Shown in pieces: positions 18,101-28,423 of a stretch of 64,000 bases of DNA. The stretch covers positions 1-64,000 of the forward strand of contig CP091033.1 in NCBI GenBank assembly GCA_039725955.1, written 5' to 3'. The notes beneath the pieces are model-generated. The model searched no databases and was not told the origin of the DNA. It saw only the letters and a list, made by a program, of their open reading frames with translations. The number at the start of each line of letters is the position of its first letter. The first letter of the stretch is position 1. Made by a program: the position numbers and the translations under genes. This stretch comes from Sinorhizobium sp. B11 (lineage in GTDB: Bacteria > Pseudomonadota > Alphaproteobacteria > Rhizobiales > Rhizobiaceae).

Positions 18101-19026
18101 GGGCGACCTTATCTGCGCTCGGCCTCGGTACAACGTTGAGGCGCATGGCGGGGCTGCGTCTCGGTCTGTTTTATCAGTATCCCCCGCGTCCGCTCAGTAT
18201 AGCGACGATCGCGCAGTCCGGCGACGATCGCGATCTCCCGCAGATCAGTCTCGTCACGCCGTCCTTCAACCAAGCCCGCTTCGTCAGCATGACGCTCGAA
18301 AGCGTCTTGTCGCAAAATTACCCAGCTTTGCAGTATATCCTGCAGGATGCAGTATCTTCCGACGGCTCGCAGGCAATACTTGAGGATTATCGCGGTCGCG
18401 GTGTTGACATCATTGTGGAAGCCGATAAGGGACAGACAAATGCGCTGAACCGTGGTTTTGCCCGTAGCTGTGGCGAGATCATGGCCTATCTGAATTCGGA
18501 CGATATGCTGCTACCCGGGACGCTTCATCTGGTCGGTCGCTACTTTCGCGATAATCCCTCGGTCGAGGTGATTTATGGAAATCGTCTCGTCGTCGATGAA
18601 CAGGGAAGCGAAATCGGTCGCTGGATATTGCCGGGGCACGACGAAGAGGTCTTGCGGTTTGTCGATTATGTGCCTCAAGAGACGATGTTCTGGCGGCGCA
18701 GACTATGGGATAGGGCAGGAGCCGGTTTCGACGAGCGTTTCCATTTCGCGATGGACTGGGATCTGATCCTGCGTTTCATGCGAGCAGGGGCGGAGTTCAA
18801 TCACGTGCCCGGGCTGTTCGGATTGTTCCGCGTTCACGGCGATCAGAAATCCCAGAAGGATTTTCGCGAGCGGGGCGCGCGCGAGATGGCGGAACTACGT
18901 CATTCCCACGCTAATGGCCGGATGAACATGGCGCAGCGTCTCATGCGCCATATCGCATATCTCTTGAAACACAAGCGTGCCGATGATGCTTACAGGTCGC
19001 TTTACGGAAGAATGGATAGGACATGA
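18097..19026 (+). CDS. Family 2 glycosyltransferase
   Basis: The GT-A domain starts at about residue 45 with [34 protein letters not shown] carries the DD metal-binding motif; [15 protein letters not shown] follows. The ATG at 18097 overlaps the previous stop. The same PSFNQ...LNSDD architecture occurs in the gene at 21046, so the two are related. The donor is unknown, but its position directly before gmd-fcl makes fucose or a mannose-derived sugar plausible. Confidence 0.85.
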   Translation: MRATLSALGLGTTLRRMAGLRLGLFYQYPPRPLSIATIAQSGDDRDLPQISLVTPSFNQARFVSMTLESVLSQNYPALQYILQDAVSSDGSQAILEDYRGRGVDIIVEADKGQTNALNRGFARSCGEIMAYLNSDDMLLPGTLHLVGRYFRDNPSVEVIYGNRLVVDEQGSEIGRWILPGHDEEVLRFVDYVPQETMFWRRRLWDRAGAGFDERFHFAMDWDLILRFMRAGAEFNHVPGLFGLFRVHGDQKSQKDFRERGAREMAELRHSHANGRMNMAQRLMRHIAYLLKHKRADDAYRSLYGRMDRT

Positions 19027-20105
19027 AAAAGGCGCTGATCACAGGTGTAACGGGACAGGACGGCTCATATCTGGCTGAACTCCTTCTGGAGAAGGGGTAC
19101 GAGGTTCACGGCCTGAAACGGCGCGCATCGCTCTTCAACACTGACCGCATCGACCATCTGTATCAGGATCCGCACGAAACCGGCCGCCGCTTCATCCTCC
19201 ACTACGGTGACATGACGGATTCTTCCAGCCTGACCCGCATCATCCAGCAGGTCCAGCCGGACGAGATCTACAATCTCGCGGCTCAGTCGCACGTCGCTGT
19301 CTCATTCGAAGAGCCGGAATATACCGCCAATTCCGACGCTCTGGGCGCGCTTCGCATTCTCGAGGCAATGCGCATCGTCGGTATCGAAAAGACCTGCCGC
19401 TTCTATCAGGCCTCAACCTCTGAGCTCTACGGACTGGTGCAGGAGACCCCGCAGCGCGAAACCACGCCGTTCTACCCGCGTTCGCCCTATGCCGTGGCTA
19501 AACTTTACGCCTACTGGATTACCGTCAACTACCGCGAAGCCTACGGCATGTATGCGTGCAACGGTATCCTGTTCAACCACGAAAGCCCGGTGCGCGGCGA
19601 AACCTTCGTGACGCGCAAGATCACGCGCGCGATCGCCCGCATCAAGCTCGGCTTGCAGGACTGTTTGTTCCTGGGAAATTTAGATGCCAAGCGCGATTGG
19701 GGTCATGCCAAGGACTATGTCGAGATGCAGTGGCTGATGCTGCAGCAGGAGAAAGCCGAGGACTTTGTCATCGCGACCGGCGTCCAGTACAGTGTCCGCG
19801 AATTCGTCGGTTCTGCTGCGCGCGAGGTGGGCATCGAGATCACCTGGAAGGGTGAAGGGGTCGACGAGAAGGGCTATGATTCGTCAGGCAAATGCATCGT
19901 CGCCGTCGATCCGCGTTATTTCCGTCCCACCGAAGTCGAGACCCTTCTTGGCGACGCGACGAAGGCGAAGGACAAACTCGGATGGACGGCTAAGATTACC
20001 TTCCAGGAACTTGTGCAGGAAATGATGCGCGAAGACCTGAAGGCCGCCGAGCGTGACGAGCTGGTCAAGCGCCATGGTTTTTCCGCCTATGACTATCACG
20101 AGTGA
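19023..20105 (+). CDS. gmd: GDP-mannose 4,6-dehydratase
   Basis: The enzyme converts GDP-D-mannose to GDP-4-keto-6-deoxymannose, the first step to GDP-L-fucose. The NADP-binding motif [12 protein letters not shown] is at residues 8-19. The active-site Tyr and Lys lie in [14 protein letters not shown], and [17 protein letters not shown] is a Gmd hallmark. The length of 360 residues is typical. Its ATG overlaps the glycosyltransferase stop, and fcl follows 4 bases later. Confidence 0.97.
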   Translation: MKKALITGVTGQDGSYLAELLLEKGYEVHGLKRRASLFNTDRIDHLYQDPHETGRRFILHYGDMTDSSSLTRIIQQVQPDEIYNLAAQSHVAVSFEEPEYTANSDALGALRILEAMRIVGIEKTCRFYQASTSELYGLVQETPQRETTPFYPRSPYAVAKLYAYWITVNYREAYGMYACNGILFNHESPVRGETFVTRKITRAIARIKLGLQDCLFLGNLDAKRDWGHAKDYVEMQWLMLQQEKAEDFVIATGVQYSVREFVGSAAREVGIEITWKGEGVDEKGYDSSGKCIVAVDPRYFRPTEVETLLGDATKAKDKLGWTAKITFQELVQEMMREDLKAAERDELVKRHGFSAYDYHE

Positions 20106-20109
20106 GTCA

Positions 20110-21042
20110 ATGGATAGGCAAGCAAAAATCTACGTTGCTGGGCATCGCGGCATGGTCGGATCGGCGATCGTGCGGCGGTTGCTGGATGGCGGCTACGACA
20201 ATATCGTGACCCGCACACACGAGGAGCTTGACCTGGCGAACCAGCAGGCCGTCACTGCGTTCCTCGCCAAGGAAACTCCTGACTTCATCTTCATGGCTGC
20301 CGCCAAGGTCGGAGGCATCCATGCCAATAATACATTCCGTGCTGACTTTTTATACACCAACCTACTTATCGAAGCCAATATAACTAATGCCGCCTGGCAG
20401 GCGGGCGTGCACCGCATGCTGTTCTTGGGTTCTAGTTGCATCTATCCTCGGGATTGCCCCCAGCCGATCCGCGAAGACTATTTGCTGACGGGGCCGCTGG
20501 AGCAGACCAACGAACCCTACGCGATTGCCAAAATTGCCGGTATCAAGCTGTGCGAGAACTACAACCGCCAGTATGGGACGCAATATGTCTCGGCTATGCC
20601 GACTAACCTCTATGGTCCAAACGACAATTACGATCTGAACAATAGCCATGTGCTGCCGGCGCTGGTCCGCAAGGCGCACGAGGCTAAGGTTCGAGGCGAT
20701 CGCGAACTGGTCGTCTGGGGTTCGGGCAAGCCAATGCGCGAGTTCCTCTATGTCGATGACATGGCGGATGCTGCCGTGTTCCTTATGGAACGTGACATTG
20801 CCGAGGGACTTTACAATATCGGCACCGGTAACGACGTGACTATTCGCGAATTGGCGGAGACGGTTATGCAGGTCGTGGGCTTTTCCGGAGATATTGTTTT
20901 CGACCAGACGAAGCCAGATGGCACGCCGCGCAAACTTCTGAATGTTGATCGCATGAAAAACCTCGGTTGGCAGGCGAGCACGTCTCTAGTAGATGGCATA
21001 GTCAAGGCCTACGAGGACTTTCAAGGGCGAGTGGCGGATTAA
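20110..21042 (+). CDS. fcl: GDP-L-fucose synthase
   Basis: This bifunctional epimerase-reductase turns GDP-4-keto-6-deoxymannose into GDP-L-fucose. [14 protein letters not shown] is the cofactor motif (residues 10-23), SSCIYP the Ser/Cys active-site segment, and YAIAKIAG holds the catalytic Tyr and Lys. The ATG at 20110 gives the usual 310 residues; the longer frame from 20053 overlaps gmd. Paired with gmd it predicts fucose or a related 6-deoxyhexose in the exported glycan. Confidence 0.96.
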   Translation: MDRQAKIYVAGHRGMVGSAIVRRLLDGGYDNIVTRTHEELDLANQQAVTAFLAKETPDFIFMAAAKVGGIHANNTFRADFLYTNLLIEANITNAAWQAGVHRMLFLGSSCIYPRDCPQPIREDYLLTGPLEQTNEPYAIAKIAGIKLCENYNRQYGTQYVSAMPTNLYGPNDNYDLNNSHVLPALVRKAHEAKVRGDRELVVWGSGKPMREFLYVDDMADAAVFLMERDIAEGLYNIGTGNDVTIRELAETVMQVVGFSGDIVFDQTKPDGTPRKLLNVDRMKNLGWQASTSLVDGIVKAYEDFQGRVAD

Positions 21043-21045
21043 GCT

Positions 21046-21792
21046 ATGAGCGCACCCTTGGTGACGATCGCCGTTCCGTCCTTCAATCAGGGCCACTACC
21101 TCGATCAGGCACTACAGTCCATCTTCGAGCAGGATGTGCCGGTCGAGGTCTTCGTCATGGATGGAGGGTCCACGGACGGTTCGCTTGACATCATCCGTAG
21201 ATGGGAACGTCGGCTGGCTGGTTGGAGAAGCCATAGCGATAATGGACAGGCCGCTGCCATCAATGAGGGCATTGCGTGCGGCAGCGCACCGTACGTGGCC
21301 TGGCTGAACAGTGACGATTGGTATCTGAAGGGCGGACTGGAGCATCTTTGCCGCGCGCTTGCCGACGAGGCGCCGGATGCACCGGCGGCGTATGGCCTGG
21401 CGTTAAATGTAGTCGAGAGAACAGGACGACGTTATCCGGTGTGGGTGGAGCCATTCAGCGAGCGCAGGCTGGCGCTGCGCTGCATCATCTCTCAGCCTGC
21501 TACCCTCATCCGTCGCTCGGCCTGGGAAGCCGTTCGCGGCGCCGATCCGGATCTGCACATGGTTATGGATTACGATCTCTGGTGGCGCCTTTTCAAAGCA
21601 AGCGGCCCACTTCATTTTGTGCAGCAGGAAGTCGCCGTCAACCGCGAGCACGAAACGACTAAAACCAAAACCCTGCGCCGTCAGCATTATAGGGAGGCGA
21701 TCCGCACAGTCCGGAAACATCACGGCAGCGTGCCAATCAAGTGGTGGCTGATGCAGCCCTACGCCGTCTGGTACAAGGCCCTCATGGGTTAA
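21046..21792 (+). CDS. Family 2 glycosyltransferase, last gene of the operon
   Basis: The 248-residue GT-A enzyme has VTIAVPSFNQGHYLDQAL, FVMDGGSTDGSLDII and AWLNSDDWYLKG (metal-binding DD), then VMDYDLWWRLF. It starts 3 bases after fcl. It is related to the gene at 18097 and closes the plus-strand operon; the next gene is convergent, with only 36 bp between stops. Confidence 0.87.
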   Translation: MSAPLVTIAVPSFNQGHYLDQALQSIFEQDVPVEVFVMDGGSTDGSLDIIRRWERRLAGWRSHSDNGQAAAINEGIACGSAPYVAWLNSDDWYLKGGLEHLCRALADEAPDAPAAYGLALNVVERTGRRYPVWVEPFSERRLALRCIISQPATLIRRSAWEAVRGADPDLHMVMDYDLWWRLFKASGPLHFVQQEVAVNREHETTKTKTLRRQHYREAIRTVRKHHGSVPIKWWLMQPYAVWYKALMG

Positions 21793-21828
21793 AGCCAACC
21801 CTCGGCAGCGGTTAGCCGTCATCCTCGG

Positions 21829-22941
21829 TCAGCGTAAGCTCAGGGACCTGTAAAGATCGACGTATTTGGCAACCATGCGCGCCGCCGTGAAGTTTTCCAT
21901 ATAGCGATGGAACGCTGCAGCTCCATAGCGCTGCGTAAGCTGGATATCGTCGGCCAAATCGTTCATTGCCTTCGCCAGTTGCCGCGTGTCATTCGGCGCA
22001 ACGACGATTCCAGTGACACCATCGAGATTAACGTAACTTGTTCCGGTTCCGATCTCGCAGCTGATCATCGGTTTTCCGAACCTTTCCGCCTCTACCAGCG
22101 ATAGACCGAAAGCCTCCGATCGGAGGTGCGAGGGAAAAACCAACGCTATGCACAGTTCGAGTAGCGCCGCCTTTGCGCTGTCGGAAACCACCCCTACGAA
22201 ATGCAGATTTTGCAGACCGAGGTCGGCAGCGCGCGCCTTGAGCTCGACTTCCATCGGACCGCCGCCCACGATCACAACATCGACGGTCACTTCCTTCGCC
22301 GCCTCAAGAAGGATGTGAATGCCCTTGTAGTAGCGAAGAACGCCGACAAAGAGAAAGAACGGTTTTGGAAATCTGGCTTTCCACTGCTCCTTTTCAGCTT
22401 CATCCGCAGGGGCGGAATCCGCGGCGTCGAGGCCTAGCGGAATGACTACGGTCTTGTTTTTAAAGTGCTGAAGCACCTCGCTGGATTCGAGATAATTTGG
22501 CGATGTCGCAACGATCTGATCCACGCACGAGAGGAAGTGCAACATCAGCGGTCTGTATATCCGGCTGAGCGCCCTCTGCTTCACGATATCCGAATGATAG
22601 GTGACGATGGATGGCTTGCGAGGTGCGGTCGCGAAGTGAACCAAGTCCATAAAAGGCCATGGAAAATGGTAGTGTACAATATCGGCCTGCGCACTCAGTT
22701 CGCGAAACTTTCCAAAAACGTCTAGCGAGAAACCGGTCGAAGCCAGCTCCAGATTCTGTTTCGCCTTATACGCCCAGTGGCCATCGAACTCGACGGTATT
22801 GGTGAGCGGATCGGGGCTAAGGGACAACACATCGGACTGAATGCCATGAGCATTGCCGCCCTTGGCCAGAGCGTGAATCGTGCGCTCGATGCCCCCGAAG
22901 GTGTCCGGCCAGTAGGTCTTGAAGAAGTGAAGAACACGCAT
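21829..22941 (-). CDS. Family 4 glycosyltransferase (mannosyltransferase-like)
   Basis: The GT-B protein of 370 residues starts MRVLHFFKTYWPDTFGGIE, a typical GT4 acceptor-side opening with a glycine-rich turn. It has FLFVGVLRYYKGIHILLEAA and FPSHLRSEAFGLSLVEAERFGKP, the EX7E donor-site region. Bacterial mannosyl- or glucosyltransferases of surface glycans share this pattern. It is convergent with the main operon and is the last gene of a minus-strand group. Confidence 0.88.
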   Translation of the reverse strand: MRVLHFFKTYWPDTFGGIERTIHALAKGGNAHGIQSDVLSLSPDPLTNTVEFDGHWAYKAKQNLELASTGFSLDVFGKFRELSAQADIVHYHFPWPFMDLVHFATAPRKPSIVTYHSDIVKQRALSRIYRPLMLHFLSCVDQIVATSPNYLESSEVLQHFKNKTVVIPLGLDAADSAPADEAEKEQWKARFPKPFFLFVGVLRYYKGIHILLEAAKEVTVDVVIVGGGPMEVELKARAADLGLQNLHFVGVVSDSAKAALLELCIALVFPSHLRSEAFGLSLVEAERFGKPMISCEIGTGTSYVNLDGVTGIVVAPNDTRQLAKAMNDLADDIQLTQRYGAAAFHRYMENFTAARMVAKYVDLYRSLSLR

Positions 22942-22992
22942 ATGGTAAGCCCTGCTGGTCGTTGTGCTGATTGGATAGCCTCAAATCGGTAG

Positions 22993-23367
22993 CTAAAACA
23001 GATTGAGTTTCACCAAACACACTTTACCAAGCTCGCGATCCGGATTGTCACTGCCCAGCGGGGTCGCCCATCCCGACCGTTCTATAACACTTTCACGGTC
23101 TTCGACTTTCGCTGCGCGCAGATCGAGGATGACTTGATAGCGGTTGGGATCGCCAAGGGACTTCTCGATGCAATAGGGCATAAGAGCTGCTGCGGTTGCC
23201 GCCGATATCTTGTCGTTCAATGCTGCGTCCTGCGCATCCAGCGCTTTCCGGAGCCCGCGATGCGTCACCCATCCGCCTTTGGTGAACCCCATCCCCACGG
23301 TAGCGGCAGCTCCGACGATGAACCACACCACAGCCCACGCAATCGACTTCTGCTTGCTATTCAACAT
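22993..23367 (-). CDS. Small membrane-anchored hypothetical protein
   Basis: From the ATG at 23367 the 124-residue product has one N-terminal membrane segment (IAWAVVWFIVGAAATVGMGF) and a soluble tail. The tail has two Cys, a run of small helical residues, and the end GWATPLGSDNPDRELGKVC. The start lies 5 bases after the upstream hydrolase stop, suggesting co-transcription. A longer frame to 23490 would overlap that gene. I do not recognise the family. Confidence 0.55.
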   Translation of the reverse strand: MLNSKQKSIAWAVVWFIVGAAATVGMGFTKGGWVTHRGLRKALDAQDAALNDKISAATAAALMPYCIEKSLGDPNRYQVILDLRAAKVEDRESVIERSGWATPLGSDNPDRELGKVCLVKLNLF

Positions 23368-23372
23368 GGAAT

Positions 23373-24473
23373 TCACTGAATGTGTGTTGCTTGTATTTGC
23401 CCGACGAACGATCTGAAAGCGGGGATGTCGAAATCCTCGTGTCCTCCATCGTGGATATCGAGGGCTATCGGCGCATCGAACTTCGACCAAATCTGCTTGA
23501 GCTGCAGATAGGCACCGATGATCTCATCGCTTATGGGGCCGCGTTTCGTGCCGCTGAACCAGTCATTCGGCTTCAGCTGTTGTGGTGCGCCGAGCCACAG
23601 GGCATCGGTCTTCCCTGCCTCGATCAGCAGAGGCTTCGGCGCAATGAGCGCATATACTGCCGTATAGGTGGAGAACGCCCTGAAGTCATGGCAGAACGGA
23701 TGGGTGTAGATCCGGTATTCCCGCCTCGTCTGCTCGAGTGAGAAGAAGGCGCCGTTGTTCGCCAGCGCGATCACATCGTCGCGCATTGCCGTCAACACCA
23801 GTGACGACAAGCCGCCAACTGCGTTCCCGAGCGCGATGAACGTCTGACCTTGGGGCAGCATCGGCTTGATCTTGTCCAGGGATCTGTCAGCCAGCCGGGC
23901 CCAGATCACCGGATAGTCAATGGTCTTCGCCAGCTCCGAGAACGGCTCGTGAATGGCGTCCGGAATGCCAATGATCGTAAATCCGTCACGCGCCAACTTA
24001 TCGCCTTGAGCGCCCGGTTTGAACAATCCTGCCGGAGCCTGACCGTGTCCTTCTCCGCCGACCTCTCCGTGGCCATTCATGGCGACGATAGCTGGGCCAT
24101 CCTTTGGATGATTGGGCCGAGCAAGTAGCAAGACCATGTGGAGATCCCTGCCGTCCTTTTCGACAGCCGGGAAAAGCAGATCGACATCGGTCAGCGTATA
24201 ACCGTCCATGGCCGTCGGCTTTCCGACAGTCACGACTTGCGGCTCAACCGTGATTGCCGTCTCGAACTTCTCCTTGAGATACTTACGCGGCTCCGAGGTC
24301 CAGGCTTGAAAGTCCTGCGCAGAGCCCAGTACTGCGTCTGTCGTCAGATCATATTTGACCTGAGAGTAGTCCCAATCGAAAGCTTTGCTGGGGGTTGCAG
24401 CAGAGATCGAAATGATCGCTCCTACAGCAAGGGCCGCAACGCAGCGGGACGAATACTCCGCGAGCATCGTCAT
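23373..24473 (-). CDS. Exported alpha/beta-hydrolase-like protein
   Basis: The 366-residue protein has an N-terminal signal peptide (VAALAVGAIISISAATPSKA). Its beta-strand pattern resembles acetyl-xylan-esterase or dienelactone-hydrolase-like enzymes: IVAMNGHGEVGGEGHG, a possible nucleophile region around ALGNAVGGLSSLV, and a late His in LDIHDGGHEDFDI. The expected Ser nucleophile motif GxSxG is not obvious (GNAVGG is seen), so activity is uncertain. The ATG overlaps the acyltransferase stop. With the OafA-type gene next door, removal of acyl groups from a surface glycan would be a reasonable role. Confidence 0.6.
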   Translation of the reverse strand: MTMLAEYSSRCVAALAVGAIISISAATPSKAFDWDYSQVKYDLTTDAVLGSAQDFQAWTSEPRKYLKEKFETAITVEPQVVTVGKPTAMDGYTLTDVDLLFPAVEKDGRDLHMVLLLARPNHPKDGPAIVAMNGHGEVGGEGHGQAPAGLFKPGAQGDKLARDGFTIIGIPDAIHEPFSELAKTIDYPVIWARLADRSLDKIKPMLPQGQTFIALGNAVGGLSSLVLTAMRDDVIALANNGAFFSLEQTRREYRIYTHPFCHDFRAFSTYTAVYALIAPKPLLIEAGKTDALWLGAPQQLKPNDWFSGTKRGPISDEIIGAYLQLKQIWSKFDAPIALDIHDGGHEDFDIPAFRSFVGQIQATHIQ

Positions 24474-25624
24474 GCCGGACTCCTCATGGCAATTTCGTTG
24501 GTGCCTATTGGAGCCAGATATCGTGTTCGAAAACTCATGAATGGTTTCTCAATCAGTTCGTACGTTGCACTTGAAAGGAGGAATACGACAGGGAAGAGGT
24601 AGCAGGCTGTGATCAAAGCATCCCAATATAGATTTCCCGTCACCTTCGCGTACCAATGTTTTCTCTGCAGCAACAGCAACACTGGCATATGGAGGAGGTA
24701 CATCGAGTAGCTAACCAATCCTATTCTTGCCATGAGCGACTTGTAGCGGGGGTTGAGTGCAGAATGGCTGAATAGATAGGTGATAATTAAAGCCGAAAAA
24801 ATGATCGCCTCATACGTATGCCATATGCCTTTCCATTCGGCATCCTGGATCCAGCCTCCCATTCGGTTCAATGCAAACAGCGAAAGCAATACCAAAACAA
24901 TACTGCCGGCAAGACAAAGACGCGGATGCTTCAGTGTGAGACGGCCTTCCCGATAAAGAGACGCTACAATCATACCAATTAGAAACTGATCGATCCGGCC
25001 AATGATCGTGAAATAAGATATGTCACGCGCGCTGGCGCCTAGGCCGATGGCGAGGTAGCGAAGTATTATCAACAATACGAGGAGGCGGAAGAGGTATTCA
25101 ATTCCGAATGCGTTTTTAAAGCGATTGAGGAATGGAAATATAAGATAAAAGAGGAATTCAACGGAAATAGTCCAAAGTAGTGCGGTGAAGCCGATATCTT
25201 TAAGAGCATTTCCTGTATTTGAAAAAAGAGCGGCGCTAGCAATAAAGCTTTCAAAGCTGAACTGAGAAGGGCTAGAATAGGCCGCAAAAAACAAAAGCAA
25301 AAGATACATCGGATAGATCCGAAGTATCCGATTGCGAACAAAGCACCAATACCTCACCTCGCTGCCGTGTGCACCGTAGGCGAACAAAAAACCGCTCAGT
25401 ACCATAAAAAGCGAAACGCCCGCATGCCCCTCGGCCAAGATAGCAAACAACGGATTGTTTGGCTTCAGCCACGCGCCCATGCTGGCGTCAACGCCTCTCG
25501 TCAAATTATGCACGATATGAGCAAAAAAGACCATGAGCGCTGCAATCCCGCGAAGATCGTCCAGAGCGCCGATGTGCGGAATATTCGTGCTAACCTGGTG
25601 ATTTTCGAATTTATTCACCTGCAT
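24470..25624 (-). CDS. Integral membrane acyltransferase (OafA/AT3 family)
   Basis: This 384-residue protein has about ten hydrophobic helices. Its AT3 hallmarks are ALDDLRGIAALMVFFAHIVH near the start (the catalytic His lies in this segment), GVSLFMVLSGFLFAYG, and RNRILRIYPMYLL. Family members transfer acetyl groups to O-antigen, exopolysaccharide or Nod-factor sugars across the inner membrane. Base composition is clearly more AT-rich than the neighbouring operon, hinting at separate origin. Confidence 0.9.
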   Translation of the reverse strand: MQVNKFENHQVSTNIPHIGALDDLRGIAALMVFFAHIVHNLTRGVDASMGAWLKPNNPLFAILAEGHAGVSLFMVLSGFLFAYGAHGSEVRYWCFVRNRILRIYPMYLLLLFFAAYSSPSQFSFESFIASAALFSNTGNALKDIGFTALLWTISVEFLFYLIFPFLNRFKNAFGIEYLFRLLVLLIILRYLAIGLGASARDISYFTIIGRIDQFLIGMIVASLYREGRLTLKHPRLCLAGSIVLVLLSLFALNRMGGWIQDAEWKGIWHTYEAIIFSALIITYLFSHSALNPRYKSLMARIGLVSYSMYLLHMPVLLLLQRKHWYAKVTGNLYWDALITACYLFPVVFLLSSATYELIEKPFMSFRTRYLAPIGTNEIAMRSPA

Positions 25625-26288
25625 TCAAGGGGCTCCCGCATTCGCGGAAAACTGTATATGTCGCTATACAACGCGATCAAGCTGTTTCTGAAAGCTATCG
25701 ACCGTAATGCGGGAGCTTAATGCCGTCATGGCAGGGGAGCGCGTTGAAGATCATTCCCAACTCTATCGATAACCTTTACGCGTAACCTCCCCATTCCTGT
25801 CGCGCGGGAGTATCACTCCGATCAGCCTCGCGGTAACGTTGCGCCACATGAATGAGTAAACCGTGCCGTGGCTAACGGACTTGGACGGGTCGCAGAGGGG
25901 GAAACTATCTGTATTCGTTTGGTTCAATCAACTCGATGACCTCATCGACGATACTTGGCACGCGAATGGCGTGCGGCTTTCCCTCCGTTGACCAGTCGGT
26001 AGTGCGCTACGCCGCATCCTATTGATCGATATGCAGTCGGCCGACCTCGTCACATGTTGACCGGACAGCATGAGAATTCTGACGCGCGTATAGAGTGGAT
26101 GGACTGGTGCATCGCGGTGTTCGGGCCAGAGGTAGAGACACATGAAATCATCCTCATCCAGCGAGTACCGACTATCCCTGGTTCGGTGGATGTGAAGGCC
26201 AGGATCGTTCGGAAAGCCTGCGTCCGAATGTGGCGGCGATGAACGAGGCGGCCTATCTATAAGGGCATTCGGCTTGCCTGCGCTCGAA
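25625..26288. other. Intergenic, no supportable gene
   Basis: This 664-bp stretch lies between two minus-strand genes. Short frames on both strands (for example 26054-26242 plus and 25928-26143 minus) are mutually overlapping and have no recognisable motif. The promoter of the acyltransferase-hydrolase-GT4 group should be near 25630-25750, but I cannot define it. Confidence 0.5.
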
Positions 26289-27596
26289 CTATCTAATGAT
26301 CTCCCCCTTCTTCAACATAATCCCGCAGGCGAACGCGACAGCGGAGAACACGAAGAAGAACGATTCGCCGATTGCCAGCCGGTTGTTGGAATTGGACAGG
26401 ATCGTTCCGAGGAAGAATAGCGTCACCATGCTATAGGCCAACAGCGCGCTGAGGCTGATCAGCCCGGCCCTCCAGGCAGCGAAAACCCGCCTATACATGC
26501 CTGTTGCCAATATCGCGAAAACGATGATGCCGAACAGCCCGTGGCGAACAAGCATCTCGAAGTAGCCGTTATGGAGCAGCGTATAGGGCACGCTGGCATA
26601 GGTGGTCGAGTTCCAGAGGGTGAGCCAATGATTGCCCGCACCAAAGAGAGGCGCCTGGGCAATCACTTCCGAAGCATTCGCCCAGAGCTGCAGCCTTTCA
26701 CTCATCGATTCCGGCGTAGCTCTTGACGCGATCGCAGCCGCGACGGCATCCCGAACGCCATGTGCGGAGATTTCGGTCTCGATCCGAACGGTGGCCTCAT
26801 AGGTGGGGCCGGCAAACCTCCAGATATCATCGCCGCCGACAAAAAGCGCTGCTGCCACGAGAGCAACGACAGCAGCTCCTACCAGCGCAGCCCGGCGTCT
26901 GTTTGCATAAAGCAGCATCGAGGCCAGCATGAGAGGTCCGACAAGGACAAGGCTCAGCCAGACGCCTTTCGCCTTCGAGCCGTAAATGTTGAAAAGGCAG
27001 AGCACGATGATGAGCGTCGCGACGGCAATAATCCAGCTGCCGGAACGGCGCTCGAGCTTGCCGGTCTCCCAGGCGTGCAACAGCCAGTAGAAGGCGCCGA
27101 TCATCAGGAAGCCGCAGCCGATGGCGCCGTGGATCAGGTTGTTGTGGAACAGTGGCGAAACACGGTCGTCGCCTGCAAGAATCGGCTGGTAGTCGGTGGA
27201 AATCAGCAGGGCGGCAAGTGCGATCGGGAAATAGATGGCCAGGACCGTCCCGACCTCTTTCCGGCTGGAATAAAGCGCGATGCCGACGGCTGGGAAAAAC
27301 AGCGGAAAGGCGTAGAGCCAGTCGGACGCACCCTTCTCGCCGTAGACGATCAGGCCCAAGAGGAAGCGCAGCAGTGCATAGGCGCCCCAGGCAACACAGG
27401 CGTTGGCCAGCCAGTCTCGCTTCAGCAGGCTCAAATTCGGCTTGAACCAGACAAAGATCGTCCCGATCAGCAGCAGCGCCGCATAGCGATAGCTGTCGCT
27501 TTCCAGAATGGGTGCCGAAATCAGCAGCAGCCACAGGATGATGAGGACAGGCTTGAGGCGGGAGGGCGTGGCGGTGGGCTCTTCGCTCGCTACCAT
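26289..27596 (-). CDS. O-antigen polymerase/ligase-like membrane protein
   Basis: The 435-residue product has about ten to eleven membrane helices. A large periplasmic loop (roughly residues 255-330) contains RLQLWANASEVIAQAPLFGAG and ends in a LLHNGYFEMLVRHGLFGI-like segment. This is the Wzy_C/WaaL-like pattern, in which loop Arg and His residues act in glycan transfer. The window already holds an ABC exporter, so WaaL-type ligation to lipid A-core is more natural than Wzy polymerisation. Sequence does not separate the two. Confidence 0.8.
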   Translation of the reverse strand: MVASEEPTATPSRLKPVLIILWLLLISAPILESDSYRYAALLLIGTIFVWFKPNLSLLKRDWLANACVAWGAYALLRFLLGLIVYGEKGASDWLYAFPLFFPAVGIALYSSRKEVGTVLAIYFPIALAALLISTDYQPILAGDDRVSPLFHNNLIHGAIGCGFLMIGAFYWLLHAWETGKLERRSGSWIIAVATLIIVLCLFNIYGSKAKGVWLSLVLVGPLMLASMLLYANRRRAALVGAAVVALVAAALFVGGDDIWRFAGPTYEATVRIETEISAHGVRDAVAAAIASRATPESMSERLQLWANASEVIAQAPLFGAGNHWLTLWNSTTYASVPYTLLHNGYFEMLVRHGLFGIIVFAILATGMYRRVFAAWRAGLISLSALLAYSMVTLFFLGTILSNSNNRLAIGESFFFVFSAVAFACGIMLKKGEIIR

Positions 27597-27864
27597 GGAG
27601 AATATTGCACCCTTCTAGCATAGTCGGCAGCACGAAGCAGTTGGGTGACGGAGCAGCGTATTCCCTTGAACTACTGCCGCTTGTAGTCGAGCTTCGTCGC
27701 AATCGCCGTGTCGTGGCTGTTCGGCCCTAGCTCTATCAGATTGTTCTTGACGGTTAAGGGACGCGTACAAATGTATCACAAGTAGTCGCCTAGTCAGGAT
27801 AGAATGGCAGGGCTGGAAAAGTGATGGAAACAATTTGTGTATTTATACGATCGCTGATCGCTCG

Positions 27865-28245
27865 ATGAAGGGCTCAAGTCACCTTACCGATCCAACAGGC
27901 GAAAATCTGGAGCGGCACCTTGCGCCGATCCAGGAGGAATACTATCGAAATGCGATGACGAAAAAATCGAGTCGTCGATTCGTATCAGAGAACACCTTTA
28001 TCGCCGGAGGCGTGGCGCTGATTTTGATCGGTGTTGAGCTATGGTTAAGAAGTACCGCCGAAATATGGTCTTTGGAAGTTTTATCCTTCGTATGCTTGAA
28101 GGCTATAGGCGCGTGTCTAATTGCCGCCGGCCTCCTGGATAAGCGAAAAGCTGCGCGCAAGGCCGAATGGCCCTATCCGGCTCGTGTCCCTAGCGGCGAT
28201 GGCGACGTGGAAGCGCGGCAGCGAAGGCAGCGCGATAAAGCGTAA
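27865..28245 (+). CDS. Small two-helix membrane protein, hypothetical
   Basis: The frame (open from 27835; ATG candidates at 27835, 27865 and 27955) encodes a protein with two hydrophobic segments, FIAGGVALILIGVELWL and VLSFVCLKAIGACLIAAGLL. A basic tail rich in Arg and Lys follows. No family is recognised. It is isolated between two minus-strand genes. The codon pattern is only moderately convincing. Confidence 0.4.
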   Translation: MKGSSHLTDPTGENLERHLAPIQEEYYRNAMTKKSSRRFVSENTFIAGGVALILIGVELWLRSTAEIWSLEVLSFVCLKAIGACLIAAGLLDKRKAARKAEWPYPARVPSGDGDVEARQRRQRDKA

Positions 28246-28423
28246 ACCGTAGATTCCAAACTCAACACTGCAGTCGGCGTGCCGCAAGCGCTCCTGCTTT
28301 TTACCAACGCCATCTCGAGGCGCGTATGACCACCGCCACATCATCATGTGGGGCATCCGAGTGGCGGCGGCACCAGACGCAGCTAGCGGTCACTTTATCT
28401 TTGGCGAGGCAATAACCGTCACA

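Noticed and set aside
21793-21828. Terminator between convergent glycosyltransferase genes
   Set aside because: Only weak, imperfect inverted repeats; not strong enough to list.
26760-27623. Long plus-strand frame over the O-antigen ligase/polymerase gene
   Set aside because: Rich in Gln, Asp and Arg and antisense to a protein with about ten clear membrane helices.
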